Below, piece by piece: positions 37,999 to 46,082 of a DNA stretch of 64,000 nt. The translations under genes were made by a program, and so were the position numbers. The stretch is from assembly GCA_934771475.1 (NCBI GenBank), contig CAKVMD010000003.1, positions 39,625 through 103,624 of the forward strand. The letters run 5' to 3'. Below the pieces are notes generated by a model that saw only the letters and a list, made by a program, of their open reading frames with translations, was not told the origin of the DNA and did not search any database. This DNA comes from an uncultured Clostridia bacterium. Its GTDB lineage: Bacteria > Bacillota > Clostridia > Christensenellales > UBA1242. Position 1 is the first letter of the stretch; the number at the start of each line of letters is the position of its first letter.

Positions 37999-39413
37999 TA
38001 TATGTAAGTATGGTTTTATGCGCATGTGTAAGTACGGCGTTTTCACTTTTGTTTTTAAAGACATATCAACTTTCTTCTTACAAAGTGCAAACTTTTTTTA
38101 AAGAAATTTGTGCTTTTAATTTTTCAAGTGGAAGTAAAAATAAAATCGTTTTCACAAAACGAATTATACGCTACCTTATCACCCTATTTGTAATTAATGC
38201 GCTAATATTTTATCTTGTAAACCGCTTTGTTTCAAATATATGGTTACTTCTTCTCGACTATATCATAGTTCTTTTGCTTTGCCCGCTTATTATGATAATT
38301 GCACATTTTATCATTTACCCACTTGAAGCGTTTATTAAGTGGTACTACATCCAAAAAGCGCGTAAAAAACTTATCAAGAAAAATGTTGTTAAAATTGGAA
38401 TAACCGGTTCGTATGGCAAAACTTCCACCAAAAACATTCTGACCGAAATTTTAGAAAAGGAGTATAAAGTTTGCACAACTCCTCTAAGTTACAACACCGA
38501 AATGGGCATAACTAAAACCATACTTGAAACCTTGGACGACCACGATGTTTTTATCGCAGAGATGGGCGCTCGTAAAAAAGGCGACATTAAAGCACTGACT
38601 GATATTGTAAAACCAGACTATGGAATTATTACCACACTAGGCAAACAGCATATTGAAACTTTTAAAACGCTTTCAGCGATTGAGGATACAAAGTTTGAAC
38701 TCGCCGAAAATGTGTCCAGCGATGGAGCGTTGGTTTTTAATGGCGACAATCCATCTGGATTAAGGCTGTTTAGAAGATGTAAAACCAACAAATATTTAGT
38801 TTGCGATAGACGCGGATTTGCTTACGCTCAAAATGAAAAAATATCAAGCGAAGGCTGTGAATTTGACCTTGTGCTTGACGGTAAAATTATAAAGATGAAA
38901 ACTGCGCTACTTGGGAAATGCAATATTGACAATATTGTTTGTGCCTGTGCAATGGCAAAACTTTTAAATATAAGCGAAGAAGATATGGTTTCGGCTGTCA
39001 AAAAACTAAAACCGACAAGCCACAGACTTGAATTAATCAAAAATGATTATTGTACAATTTTAGATGACTCTTATAATTCTAACCTTGTGGGCGCGAAAGA
39101 GGCACTTAATGTGCTCAGTCATTTTGAGGGACAAAAAATTGTTATAACTCCGGGATTTGTGGAAATGGGCGAAGCGGGTTCGATGTCGAATTTTGCACTT
39201 GGCGCCAGCATAGCCGATGTTGCTGATTATATAGTTATAATGAATGAAATCAACAAAAATTATCTATTTTCTGGCGCAATAAGCCATAATTTTGACAAAA
39301 ATAAAATTTATTTCTGCTCGACAAGAGAGAAACAAAAAGAAATAATAAATCTCATTTCTACAAAAGGATGTGTCATTTTATTTGAAAATGACCTTCCGGA
39401 CAATTATAAATAG
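37995..39413 (+). CDS. murF: Membrane-anchored MurF-like ligase
   Basis: 472 residues. About 120 N-terminal residues form three or four membrane segments (near 1-22, 55-78 and 84-112). They replace the usual MurF substrate-binding N-domain. A Mur ligase central domain follows with ATP-binding GITGSYGKTSTKN (about 133-145) and AEMGARKKGDI, then the C-terminal ligase domain with DDSYNSN. MurF adds D-Ala-D-Ala to UDP-MurNAc-tripeptide, and ddl, which makes D-Ala-D-Ala, is the next gene. GGGAGG precedes the ATG at 37995. MurF is the best guess; a different amino acid or peptide ligase bound to the membrane is possible. Confidence 0.75.
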   Translation: MIYVSMVLCACVSTAFSLLFLKTYQLSSYKVQTFFKEICAFNFSSGSKNKIVFTKRIIRYLITLFVINALIFYLVNRFVSNIWLLLLDYIIVLLLCPLIMIIAHFIIYPLEAFIKWYYIQKARKKLIKKNVVKIGITGSYGKTSTKNILTEILEKEYKVCTTPLSYNTEMGITKTILETLDDHDVFIAEMGARKKGDIKALTDIVKPDYGIITTLGKQHIETFKTLSAIEDTKFELAENVSSDGALVFNGDNPSGLRLFRRCKTNKYLVCDRRGFAYAQNEKISSEGCEFDLVLDGKIIKMKTALLGKCNIDNIVCACAMAKLLNISEEDMVSAVKKLKPTSHRLELIKNDYCTILDDSYNSNLVGAKEALNVLSHFEGQKIVITPGFVEMGEAGSMSNFALGASIADVADYIVIMNEINKNYLFSGAISHNFDKNKIYFCSTREKQKEIINLISTKGCVILFENDLPDNYK

Positions 39414-39422
39414 GAGGAAAAA

Positions 39423-40538
39423 ATGAAAACGATTTTGGTTATTTTTGGTGGGCAAAGCGTAGAGCATGACATTTCTGTTATCACTGCCTTGCAAGCGATG
39501 GAAAGTGTTAATGGCTATGAAATTTTGCCTTTGTATATCAAAACAGATGGCACAATGGTTACAGCCGACAACTTGCCTGACGGCAATATTTATCTTAACT
39601 ACAAAAAACTCGTGAAAAACGAAAGGCAAGTGTTTTTTAGCCCCGGACGAAATGAAATTTTCTTACTTAAAAAGAATAAAATAAAAGGTTTTATCAAACC
39701 ATACTGCGCCCTTCTATGCAATCATGGACATGGTGGTGAAGACGGATGTTTGCAAGGATTGCTTGAAATGTGCAATATTCCTTACTCCTCTTCTTCGGTT
39801 TTGTCAAGCGCAATCACAATGGATAAAGTGTTGACAAAAATGGTGCTTGAAAAAAATCATATTCTCACGCCAGCATATGTTCATTTTAACAAATATGAAT
39901 ATATGCACACAAAAGAAGAGATTTTATCTAAAATTAACGACAAATTATCCCTTCCTTGCATTATAAAACCAGCAAATGGCGGAAGCAGTGTGGGCATCGG
40001 CATATGTGAAAATGAAGATATGTTAAATCGTGCAATTTTAGAGGCACTAGAATTTGATGAAAAAATTCTTGTAGAGAAATTTGTCGAAAACGCCAAAGAG
40101 TTTTCTTGCGCGGTTATAAAAAGCGGGAATAAACTTTTTGCAAGCAGAATTTGGCAGGTTAAAAAGGGCAAATTTTTCACTTTTGAAGAGAAATATTTGC
40201 GAGGAGCCGAAAAGGTTCAAGACGAAGTTCCTAAAAAACTTGAAGAGAAAATCAAGGTTGTGGCAAAGGACTGCTACCAGTCTCTTGAATGCGGAGGTGT
40301 GGTCAGAGTAGATTTTCTCTATGATGAAAGTGCAAAAAAACTATATGTGGGGGAGATTAATTCAATCCCGGGCTCACTTGCGTTCAATCTTTTCCCATAT
40401 CCATTTCCCGACCTTATTGCTTGTCTAGTTGAAGAGGGAGTAATCAAGTCGCAAGAAAAAAGAGGCATAAAATATGCATTTTCTTCTTCCGCTATAAAAA
40501 AATACTTGGAACTAGGAAAATTGAGGAGCAAGAAATAA
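39423..40538 (+). CDS. ddl: D-alanine-D-alanine ligase
   Basis: A 371-residue ATP-grasp enzyme that joins two D-alanines for the cell-wall stem peptide. It shows FGGQSVEHDIS (about residues 8-18), CNHGHGGEDGCLQGLLE (substrate site, about 100-116), PYSSSSVLSSAITMDK, KPANGGSSVGI (ATP-binding loop) and the metal-binding EINSIPGSLAFNLF end. The Ser-Val-Glu-His start is standard, and the Tyr/Phe region that discriminates D-Lac from D-Ala does not suggest vancomycin resistance, though this needs an alignment. It is the last gene of a hydrolase-murF-ddl unit, ended by a strong terminator. Confidence 0.93.
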   Translation: MKTILVIFGGQSVEHDISVITALQAMESVNGYEILPLYIKTDGTMVTADNLPDGNIYLNYKKLVKNERQVFFSPGRNEIFLLKKNKIKGFIKPYCALLCNHGHGGEDGCLQGLLEMCNIPYSSSSVLSSAITMDKVLTKMVLEKNHILTPAYVHFNKYEYMHTKEEILSKINDKLSLPCIIKPANGGSSVGIGICENEDMLNRAILEALEFDEKILVEKFVENAKEFSCAVIKSGNKLFASRIWQVKKGKFFTFEEKYLRGAEKVQDEVPKKLEEKIKVVAKDCYQSLECGGVVRVDFLYDESAKKLYVGEINSIPGSLAFNLFPYPFPDLIACLVEEGVIKSQEKRGIKYAFSSSAIKKYLELGKLRSKK

Positions 40539-40570
40539 GGGACAATATGTCCCTTTTTGTTCTTTTTTGA
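40537..40570 (+). terminator. Terminator after ddl
   Basis: AAGGGACA pairs with TGTCCCTT around an ATA loop, followed by T-rich sequence. The stem begins inside the ddl stop codon. Confidence 0.85.
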
Positions 40571-40624
40571 AAGGACGAGCAAAATAACGAAGAAGGTGAG
40601 TTATTATTGTGTTAAGGAGGCAAA

Positions 40625-42070
40625 ATGCTAGTTAAAAAACTGCTTGACGGAGTGGAATATGAAGGGGGCTTTGAAGATGTGGAGATTAAAGACATCAAAA
40701 TAGACAGTCGCGATGTCGAGGAAGGCGACATGTTTATTGCACTGCGTGGCAGACGCGAAAATGGTGAAAAATTTATAAGCGACGCTTTAAAAAATGGTGC
40801 TAAAATTGTGCTAAGCGAGGATAAGATTGATGATGAAAGAGTTATCCGGGTAAAATCTACAAGGTCATCTTATGCTATTGTGAGCAAAAATTTCTTTGAT
40901 AAAGCGTGTGATAAATTAAAAATCATTGCAATAACTGGCACAAACGGGAAAACTACCACTGCCACGATAACGAAAGAGGTGCTAAACTTTGCTGGTTTAA
41001 GAACCGCAGTCATAGGGACATTGGGCGCTGGCGAAAAGGAACTTAAAGATACGGGGTTTACAACCCCAGACCCTTACACGCTTCACAAGATTTTTAAGGA
41101 AATGTATCTGCAAGGTGTAGAATGCGTGGTTATGGAGGCGTCTGCGCACGCTCTTGCGCTTCACAAACTAGACGGAATAAAGTTTGAAATTGGAGTGCTG
41201 ACAAATATAACCGAAGACCATCTTGACTATTTTGGCGATATGGCGACCTATGCAAAGGCTAAGTTCAAACTGTTTACCCCTGACAAAATCAAGCTTGGAA
41301 TTGTTTGTTGTGATGATTTTTATGGGCGTCAACTTTTTGCTAACGCCAAGGTGCCTACGCTAAGTTATGGGTTTGGCGTGGGGGATGACATAACTGCTTG
41401 CGACATTGAAAACGGAGGCTCGCAAACGCAATTTGTTTGCAAAGCGCTGGGCAAGGAATTTAAAGTTACAAGTCCTCTTGTTGGAGATTATAATATTGAA
41501 AATATGCTTGCTTGCATTGGCAACTGCATGGCAATGGGCGTCCCAGTAGAACTTTTGAGGCTGGGGCTTTCATGCTTAAATCAAGTGGAGGGAAGATTTA
41601 ATGTCATATCAATGGGCGGAGTAAAGATAGTTATTGATTTTGCCCATACCCCTGACGGACTTGAAAAAGTTTTGTTGGCCGCCAGAAAACTTACTTGCGG
41701 GAAACTCAAAGTCTTATTTGGTTGTGGTGGTGATAGAGACCGCTTGAAGCGTCCAATCATGGGAAAAGTGGCAGAGGATTTTGCTGACGAAGTTTACCTC
41801 ACTAGCGACAATCCGCGTTTTGAAAACCCAGAAGAAATAATGCAAGAGATTGCTTTGGGAATGAGTAAACCTTGCGAAATGATAGCAAACCGTAAAGACG
41901 CCATCAGAAGCATTTTATCTTCTGCCCAAAATGGTGATGTGATTGTTTTGGCAGGAAAGGGTGGGGAGAAATATCAGGATATAAATGGCGAAAAATTGCC
42001 TTACAATGATTTTGATGAAGTATATGGGTTTTATAGAAATAAAATAAAAGAAGTTGGAAATATTAGTTAA
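40625..42070 (+). CDS. murE: UDP-MurNAc-dipeptide:meso-diaminopimelate ligase MurE
   Basis: 481 residues. It adds the third amino acid of the peptidoglycan stem peptide. The three Mur domains are present: an N-domain with DIKIDSRDVEEGDMF, the ATP loop TGTNGKTTT (about residues 102-110), the carbamylated-lysine region, and a C-domain. The motif DNPR in TSDNPRFENP (about 399) is typical of enzymes using meso-diaminopimelate, as opposed to the DNPA-type motif of lysine-adding enzymes. AAGGAGG precedes the ATG. Terminators on both sides make it a single-gene unit. Confidence 0.95.
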   Translation: MLVKKLLDGVEYEGGFEDVEIKDIKIDSRDVEEGDMFIALRGRRENGEKFISDALKNGAKIVLSEDKIDDERVIRVKSTRSSYAIVSKNFFDKACDKLKIIAITGTNGKTTTATITKEVLNFAGLRTAVIGTLGAGEKELKDTGFTTPDPYTLHKIFKEMYLQGVECVVMEASAHALALHKLDGIKFEIGVLTNITEDHLDYFGDMATYAKAKFKLFTPDKIKLGIVCCDDFYGRQLFANAKVPTLSYGFGVGDDITACDIENGGSQTQFVCKALGKEFKVTSPLVGDYNIENMLACIGNCMAMGVPVELLRLGLSCLNQVEGRFNVISMGGVKIVIDFAHTPDGLEKVLLAARKLTCGKLKVLFGCGGDRDRLKRPIMGKVAEDFADEVYLTSDNPRFENPEEIMQEIALGMSKPCEMIANRKDAIRSILSSAQNGDVIVLAGKGGEKYQDINGEKLPYNDFDEVYGFYRNKIKEVGNIS

Positions 42071-42435
42071 TCCGCAAAAGTGTAAAATGATTATCAAATT
42101 AAAAAAATAAAAAATAAAGAAAAAATACGAAAAAATATTAAAAAATCAATAAAAATCGATAAAAAATCAGAAATTAACATATTTTTTTCGGTTAAAAGCA
42201 TTTTTAATATTAAAGTATTTTATAGTTAATTTAAAAAAATGGCGATTGACAAAATCGCTTTTTTGTTGTCATTTTACAGAGATAAAAAACCTTGTTTAAA
42301 AATTTTCGAAAATCAAAAAATTAATTTTTTATTAATTTATATTTTTAAATTAACTTTTTATAATTTTTTATTTTAAATACTTGCTTTGAAAGAATTTTAT
42401 TAATTTGCAAAGAATAAAGTAAACAAGGAGAAATT
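42071..42435. other. AT-rich gap between murE and mraY
   Basis: About 365 bases, almost all A and T apart from the terminator at 42237-42266. No gene is visible. This is the third such tract in the window and it falls inside a cell-wall gene cluster that is normally compact. Confidence 0.6.
42237..42266 (+). terminator. Terminator after murE
   Basis: GCGATT pairs with AATCGC around GACAA, followed by TTTTTTG. It is modest, but nothing else separates murE from mraY. Confidence 0.6.
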
Positions 42436-43395
42436 ATGTTAAACCTTTTTTTGACTTTTATTGTGTCGGTGCTATTGGCGCTCATTTTGGGCAAGCCAAT
42501 GTTAAAACTTTGCCATAAACTTCACTTTTCGCAAACTATTCTTCACTATGTGGATAACCATGCTGGGAAAAGTGGAACGCCAACAATGGGCGGACTGATG
42601 TTTATTTTGGCTACGATTATAAGTTCACTTATTTTCATAAAGGGTGATAGGGGAATAAGTCTTATCATTTTGCTGGTCTTTTTTGCGTATGGACTGCTTG
42701 GCTTTCTTGACGATATAATAAAAGTTCGCGGGCATAAAAACGAGGGATTAAAACCCTATCAAAAAATAATTGGACAAGTTGGCATTGCAACCGTTATCGC
42801 TGTGTTTGTTTATCTAAAAATTGGGACAACTATCGACCTGTTTGGCTTAAAACTAAACCTTGGCTTTTTCATAATTCCTTTTATTATTCTTTTTTATGTT
42901 GCTGTTACCAACTCAGTAAATCTTACTGACGGGCTGGACGGGCTCGCAGGCGGGACAAGCACTATCTATCTTGTATCGTTTGGGGTGATTTTGTATTTGC
43001 AAGGATTTTCAAACTTCTCAATCATCTCGCTTGCCTTGGCGGGTGCTTTAATTGGATTTTTATGTTTTAACTGCTTTCCCGCGAAAATATTTATGGGGGA
43101 TACTGGTTCGCTTGCCATTGGAGGTCTGATTGCTTCACTTGCGGTTTTCTCGGGGTTTGAACTTGTCATGCCTATAATTGGCATAATGTTTGTGATGAGC
43201 GCTCTGAGTGATGTTTTGCAAGTTCTTCACTATAAGCGGACTAAAAAAAGAATTTTCAAAATGGCACCTTTGCACCACCATTTTGAGCGCTGTGGTGTGC
43301 ATGAAAATAGAATTGTTTTAGTATATATAGTTATAACACTGCTTTGCGGACTATCATCCATTCTTGGCTATTTGGCAGTGGGAGGAGTGATATAA
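42436..43395 (+). CDS. mraY: Phospho-MurNAc-pentapeptide transferase MraY
   Basis: A 319-residue integral membrane enzyme with about ten helices that moves phospho-MurNAc-pentapeptide onto undecaprenyl phosphate to make lipid I. Diagnostic motifs: GTPTMGGLMF (about residues 47-56), FLDDIIK (catalytic Asp pair, about 97), NSVNLTDGLDGLAGG (about 158-172), FMGDTGSLAIGG (about 219) and MAPLHHHFE (about 276). GGAG precedes the start, five bases separate it from murD, and the two with ftsW form a tight unit. Confidence 0.97.
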   Translation: MLNLFLTFIVSVLLALILGKPMLKLCHKLHFSQTILHYVDNHAGKSGTPTMGGLMFILATIISSLIFIKGDRGISLIILLVFFAYGLLGFLDDIIKVRGHKNEGLKPYQKIIGQVGIATVIAVFVYLKIGTTIDLFGLKLNLGFFIIPFIILFYVAVTNSVNLTDGLDGLAGGTSTIYLVSFGVILYLQGFSNFSIISLALAGALIGFLCFNCFPAKIFMGDTGSLAIGGLIASLAVFSGFELVMPIIGIMFVMSALSDVLQVLHYKRTKKRIFKMAPLHHHFERCGVHENRIVLVYIVITLLCGLSSILGYLAVGGVI

Positions 43396-43399
43396 CTTT

Positions 43400-44704
43400 A
43401 TGAAATTGAAGGGTAAAAATGTTTTAGTTTACGGACTTGGAATCAGCGGACAATCGGCTTGCAAACTTTTGCATGAACAAGGTGCATGTGTGAGCATATA
43501 TGACGATGAGAAACGATTTTCAAATGTTTACTCTTTTTGCCCAGAACCTAAACTTAAAAAATTTGACCTTGTTGTGCTTAGTCCCGGAATAAAAATGCTT
43601 GGCAATGAACTTATTTCGCATTTTGAATTGGCAAAAACGCCTATTATTAGCGAACTCGACCTCGGCTTTAAATTTTGCAAGGGGAAGGTGATCGGGATAA
43701 CAGGCACAAATGGGAAAACAACTGTTACTTCCCTTGTGGGTGAGATATTTAAAACGGCTGGCAAGAAAACTTTTGTCTGTGGCAATATTGGGTTGCCCAT
43801 CACGAGCATCGCAATGAAGACGGACAGAAAAAGTTTTGTCGTGTGCGAAGTCAGCAATTTCCAACTAGAAAGTTCTCAATATTTTAGACCTCATGAGGCG
43901 GCCATATTAAACCTTGCCCCCGACCACCTCGACAGGCATGGAAGTTATCAAGAGTATGTACGAGTGAAACGAAAAATTTTGTCGCCAAAAAAACAAAAGC
44001 TTGTGCTTAATTACGATGATGAAGGCTCAAAAATGAGTAAAATTGATAAAAAAGTGCTGTTTTTTTCAAAAATTCCGCTTGAAAAAGGTGTTTTTGTGAA
44101 AAACAATGCTATTTATCACAATAAAACAAAAATAATCTCTTTGAATGATATTCCGCTTTTTGGCGAAAAAAATCTCGAAAATGTACTTGCGTCTGTGGCG
44201 CTTGCAGTGGGCTATAAAATCAAGCCTCAAATAATTAAAAAAGCAGTTTGCAATTTTGTTGCGCCTTCCCATAGGCTTGAATATATTGGCCTAGTTAATG
44301 ACGCGGAGGTTTTTGACGATTCCAAAGCCACCAATATTTCTGCTAGCGTTGGAGCAATAGAGTCGCTTGGCGAAAAGGGACTTATATTGATGCTAGGCGG
44401 TCTGAATAAAGGGTTTTTGTTTGATGAAATATTTGATAAAGGCTACTCTTTTGAAGACCTTTTGTGTTTTGGTGAGGCAGGAGAAGAGATTGCTAGGTGC
44501 GCAGAAAAGTATGGTTATAGCCCTAAAACTTTTAAAAGCATGAAGGATGCAACCTTTTATGCAAGGCAAAATGCTCAAAGCGGACAAAAGATTCTTCTTG
44601 CCCCAGCGTGCGCAAGTTTTGATGAGTTTTCTTCTTATGCGGTAAGAGGCGAGGTTTTTAGGGAGATAATGACAGGTGAATATGAAAAAAACGAGCGCGG
44701 TTAA
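43400..44704 (+). CDS. murD: UDP-MurNAc-L-alanine:D-glutamate ligase MurD
   Basis: 434 residues. MurD adds D-glutamate to UDP-MurNAc-L-Ala in the cytoplasm. The N-domain is Rossmann-like with GLGISGQSACKLL (about residues 11-23). The ATP loop is GITGTNGKTTVTSLVG (about 99-114), then EVSNFQLES and the C-domain DDSKATN (about 298-304), the MurD signature. It overlaps the ftsW gene by 23 bases, so the two are translationally coupled. Its length matches the family (430-450). Confidence 0.96.
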   Translation: MKLKGKNVLVYGLGISGQSACKLLHEQGACVSIYDDEKRFSNVYSFCPEPKLKKFDLVVLSPGIKMLGNELISHFELAKTPIISELDLGFKFCKGKVIGITGTNGKTTVTSLVGEIFKTAGKKTFVCGNIGLPITSIAMKTDRKSFVVCEVSNFQLESSQYFRPHEAAILNLAPDHLDRHGSYQEYVRVKRKILSPKKQKLVLNYDDEGSKMSKIDKKVLFFSKIPLEKGVFVKNNAIYHNKTKIISLNDIPLFGEKNLENVLASVALAVGYKIKPQIIKKAVCNFVAPSHRLEYIGLVNDAEVFDDSKATNISASVGAIESLGEKGLILMLGGLNKGFLFDEIFDKGYSFEDLLCFGEAGEEIARCAEKYGYSPKTFKSMKDATFYARQNAQSGQKILLAPACASFDEFSSYAVRGEVFREIMTGEYEKNERG

Positions 44705-45779
44705 AGATTTAGTCATAATTTTATGTCTGGTTTTCTTCTTGGTGGGCTTTGGTTGCCTGATGGTTTATAGCGCAAGTTTTTATTCAGCACAGTTTAATTA
44801 TGGGAATAAATATTTCTTTCTTTTTAAGCAATTACTAGGCGTTGGAATGGGAATAGGAGCGCTTTGTCTATTTTATTTTATCGATTATCACTTGCTTTCT
44901 AAACTTAAATGGTGGATTGTTGGGGCGAGCGTTATCCTCCTTGGACTTGTTTTTGTGCCTGGGCTGGGTATGGAAAGTTATGGCGCGAAAAGGTGGGTTT
45001 CTCTTCTTGGCTTTTCAATTCAACCATCTGAAATAGCAAAATTTGCTATCGTTATTTTTTCGGCGAGTTATATGAGCGAGCATCACGACAAAATGAAGAC
45101 CTTTAAAGGGTTACTGCCCGTGCTGTGTGTTGGCGGAGTTATGTGCGTACTCATTATGCTTGAACCAAGTATGAGCGTAACAATGTGCATTTGTTTTGTT
45201 TGTCTTTTTATGCTCATAATTGGCGGAATGAGCAAGAAACACACCCTTATGTTTTCAATTCCTGCTGGGGCGTGCGTGCCCCTTCTTATTATCTTGGAGC
45301 CTTATAGACTTAAACGACTACTTGCCTTTATTGACCCTTGGGCTTCTCCACAAGGGGAAGGCTTTCAACTTATCCAGTCATTGTATTCCCTAGGTAGTGG
45401 AGGCTGGTTTGGACGCGGAATATTTGCCAGCCGACAAAAATGTCTTTTTCTTCCTTTTGCAGAAAGTGATTTTATCCTTTCAATAATAGGGGAAGAGGTT
45501 GGCTTCGTGGGGACAACCCTTCTTTTAGGAGTGTTTTTGTGGTTAGTTATAAAACTGATAAAGATTTCGCTTAATGCTCCTGACAGATTCGGTGCTTTGC
45601 TGTCTGCGGGCATCGCTTTCATAATAGGCGTTCAAACTCTTTTAAATGTCGCAGTTGTAACAGGCTCTATTCCACCAACGGGGCTCCCTCTTCCATTCAT
45701 CTCATCAGGTGGAACTAGCGTGATGATGTTTATGGCTGGAATAGGAATGTGTCTTAATGTGGCAAAACAGAGCCGATAA
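44682..45779 (+). CDS. ftsW: Septal peptidoglycan glycosyltransferase FtsW
   Basis: 365 residues with about ten membrane helices, a SEDS-family lipid II polymerase working at the septum with a partner PBP. Motifs: PGLGMESYGAKRWVSLLGFSIQPSE, WASPQGEGFQLIQSLYSLGSGG, AESDFILSIIGEEVGF, and PPTGLPLPFISSGGTSV. The ATG at 44682 has AGGTGA directly before it. A GTG at 44676 in frame is an alternative that lies inside that ribosome site. The gene overlaps murD. In most Firmicutes murG follows, but here an accessory block follows instead. Confidence 0.95.
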   Translation: MKKTSAVKDLVIILCLVFFLVGFGCLMVYSASFYSAQFNYGNKYFFLFKQLLGVGMGIGALCLFYFIDYHLLSKLKWWIVGASVILLGLVFVPGLGMESYGAKRWVSLLGFSIQPSEIAKFAIVIFSASYMSEHHDKMKTFKGLLPVLCVGGVMCVLIMLEPSMSVTMCICFVCLFMLIIGGMSKKHTLMFSIPAGACVPLLIILEPYRLKRLLAFIDPWASPQGEGFQLIQSLYSLGSGGWFGRGIFASRQKCLFLPFAESDFILSIIGEEVGFVGTTLLLGVFLWLVIKLIKISLNAPDRFGALLSAGIAFIIGVQTLLNVAVVTGSIPPTGLPLPFISSGGTSVMMFMAGIGMCLNVAKQSR

Positions 45780-45844
45780 GAAAATGCAAAAATTAACCTT
45801 TTAAATGATATGAAGGGTTCAACGAAAAACTTTTTGAAAAAGTG

Positions 45845-45872
45845 TTGATTTTTTAAAAATATCGTGTATAAT
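45845..45872 (+). promoter_or_regulatory. Promoter of the attenuator-M20 peptidase unit
   Basis: TTGATT, a 16-base gap, then TATAAT at 45867-45872, 23 bases before the leader-peptide ATG. Confidence 0.75.
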
Positions 45873-45895
45873 GAAAATAAGAAAGGAGTGTAAAT

Positions 45896-45934
45896 ATGTT
45901 TAATTCATTTAATTTGTGGCATTGGCATAAATAA
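45896..45934 (+). CDS. Leader peptide MFNSFNLWHWHK
   Basis: A 12-codon open frame with a canonical AAAGGAG seven bases before its ATG, ending in TAA at 45932. The tail Trp-His-Trp-His-Lys is unusually rich in the two rarest residues. It sits between a good promoter and an attenuator-like hairpin set upstream of the M20 peptidase gene, which is what a transcription-attenuation leader peptide looks like. Nothing suggests a function for the peptide itself. Ribosome movement over the TGG-CAT-TGG-CAT codons is the likely signal. Confidence 0.75.
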   Translation: MFNSFNLWHWHK

Positions 45935-45947
45935 GAGCGTTCGCAAC

Positions 45948-46066
45948 TATGTTTTGTGAATGCTTTCTATTGCGCCACAAAACATATAAATGGATTAAAA
46001 TATTTTATGATATAATCTTGAACCCGTTGGTATGTTTTGAGAAAAAACTAACAACGGGTGTTTTTA
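45948..46066 (+). promoter_or_regulatory. Transcription attenuator with mutually exclusive hairpins
   Basis: Segment 1 TATGTTTTGTG (45948-45958) pairs perfectly with segment 2 CACAAAACATA (45976-45986). Segment 3 TATGTTTTGAG (46031-46041) is nearly identical to segment 1 and can pair with segment 2 instead. Segment 3 lies inside the terminator stem-loop ACCCGTTG/CAACGGGT (46022-46059) that ends in TTTTT. So 1:2 pairing allows the terminator, and 2:3 pairing disrupts it. This is the logic of a trp/his-type attenuator. RNA folding was done by eye. Confidence 0.7.
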
Positions 46067-46082
46067 TTAAAGGAGAAATATC

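Noticed and set aside
38828..39040. A minus-strand gene within the membrane MurF-like gene.
   Set aside because: Antisense frame without a ribosome site; the plus-strand protein shows clear Mur ligase motifs.
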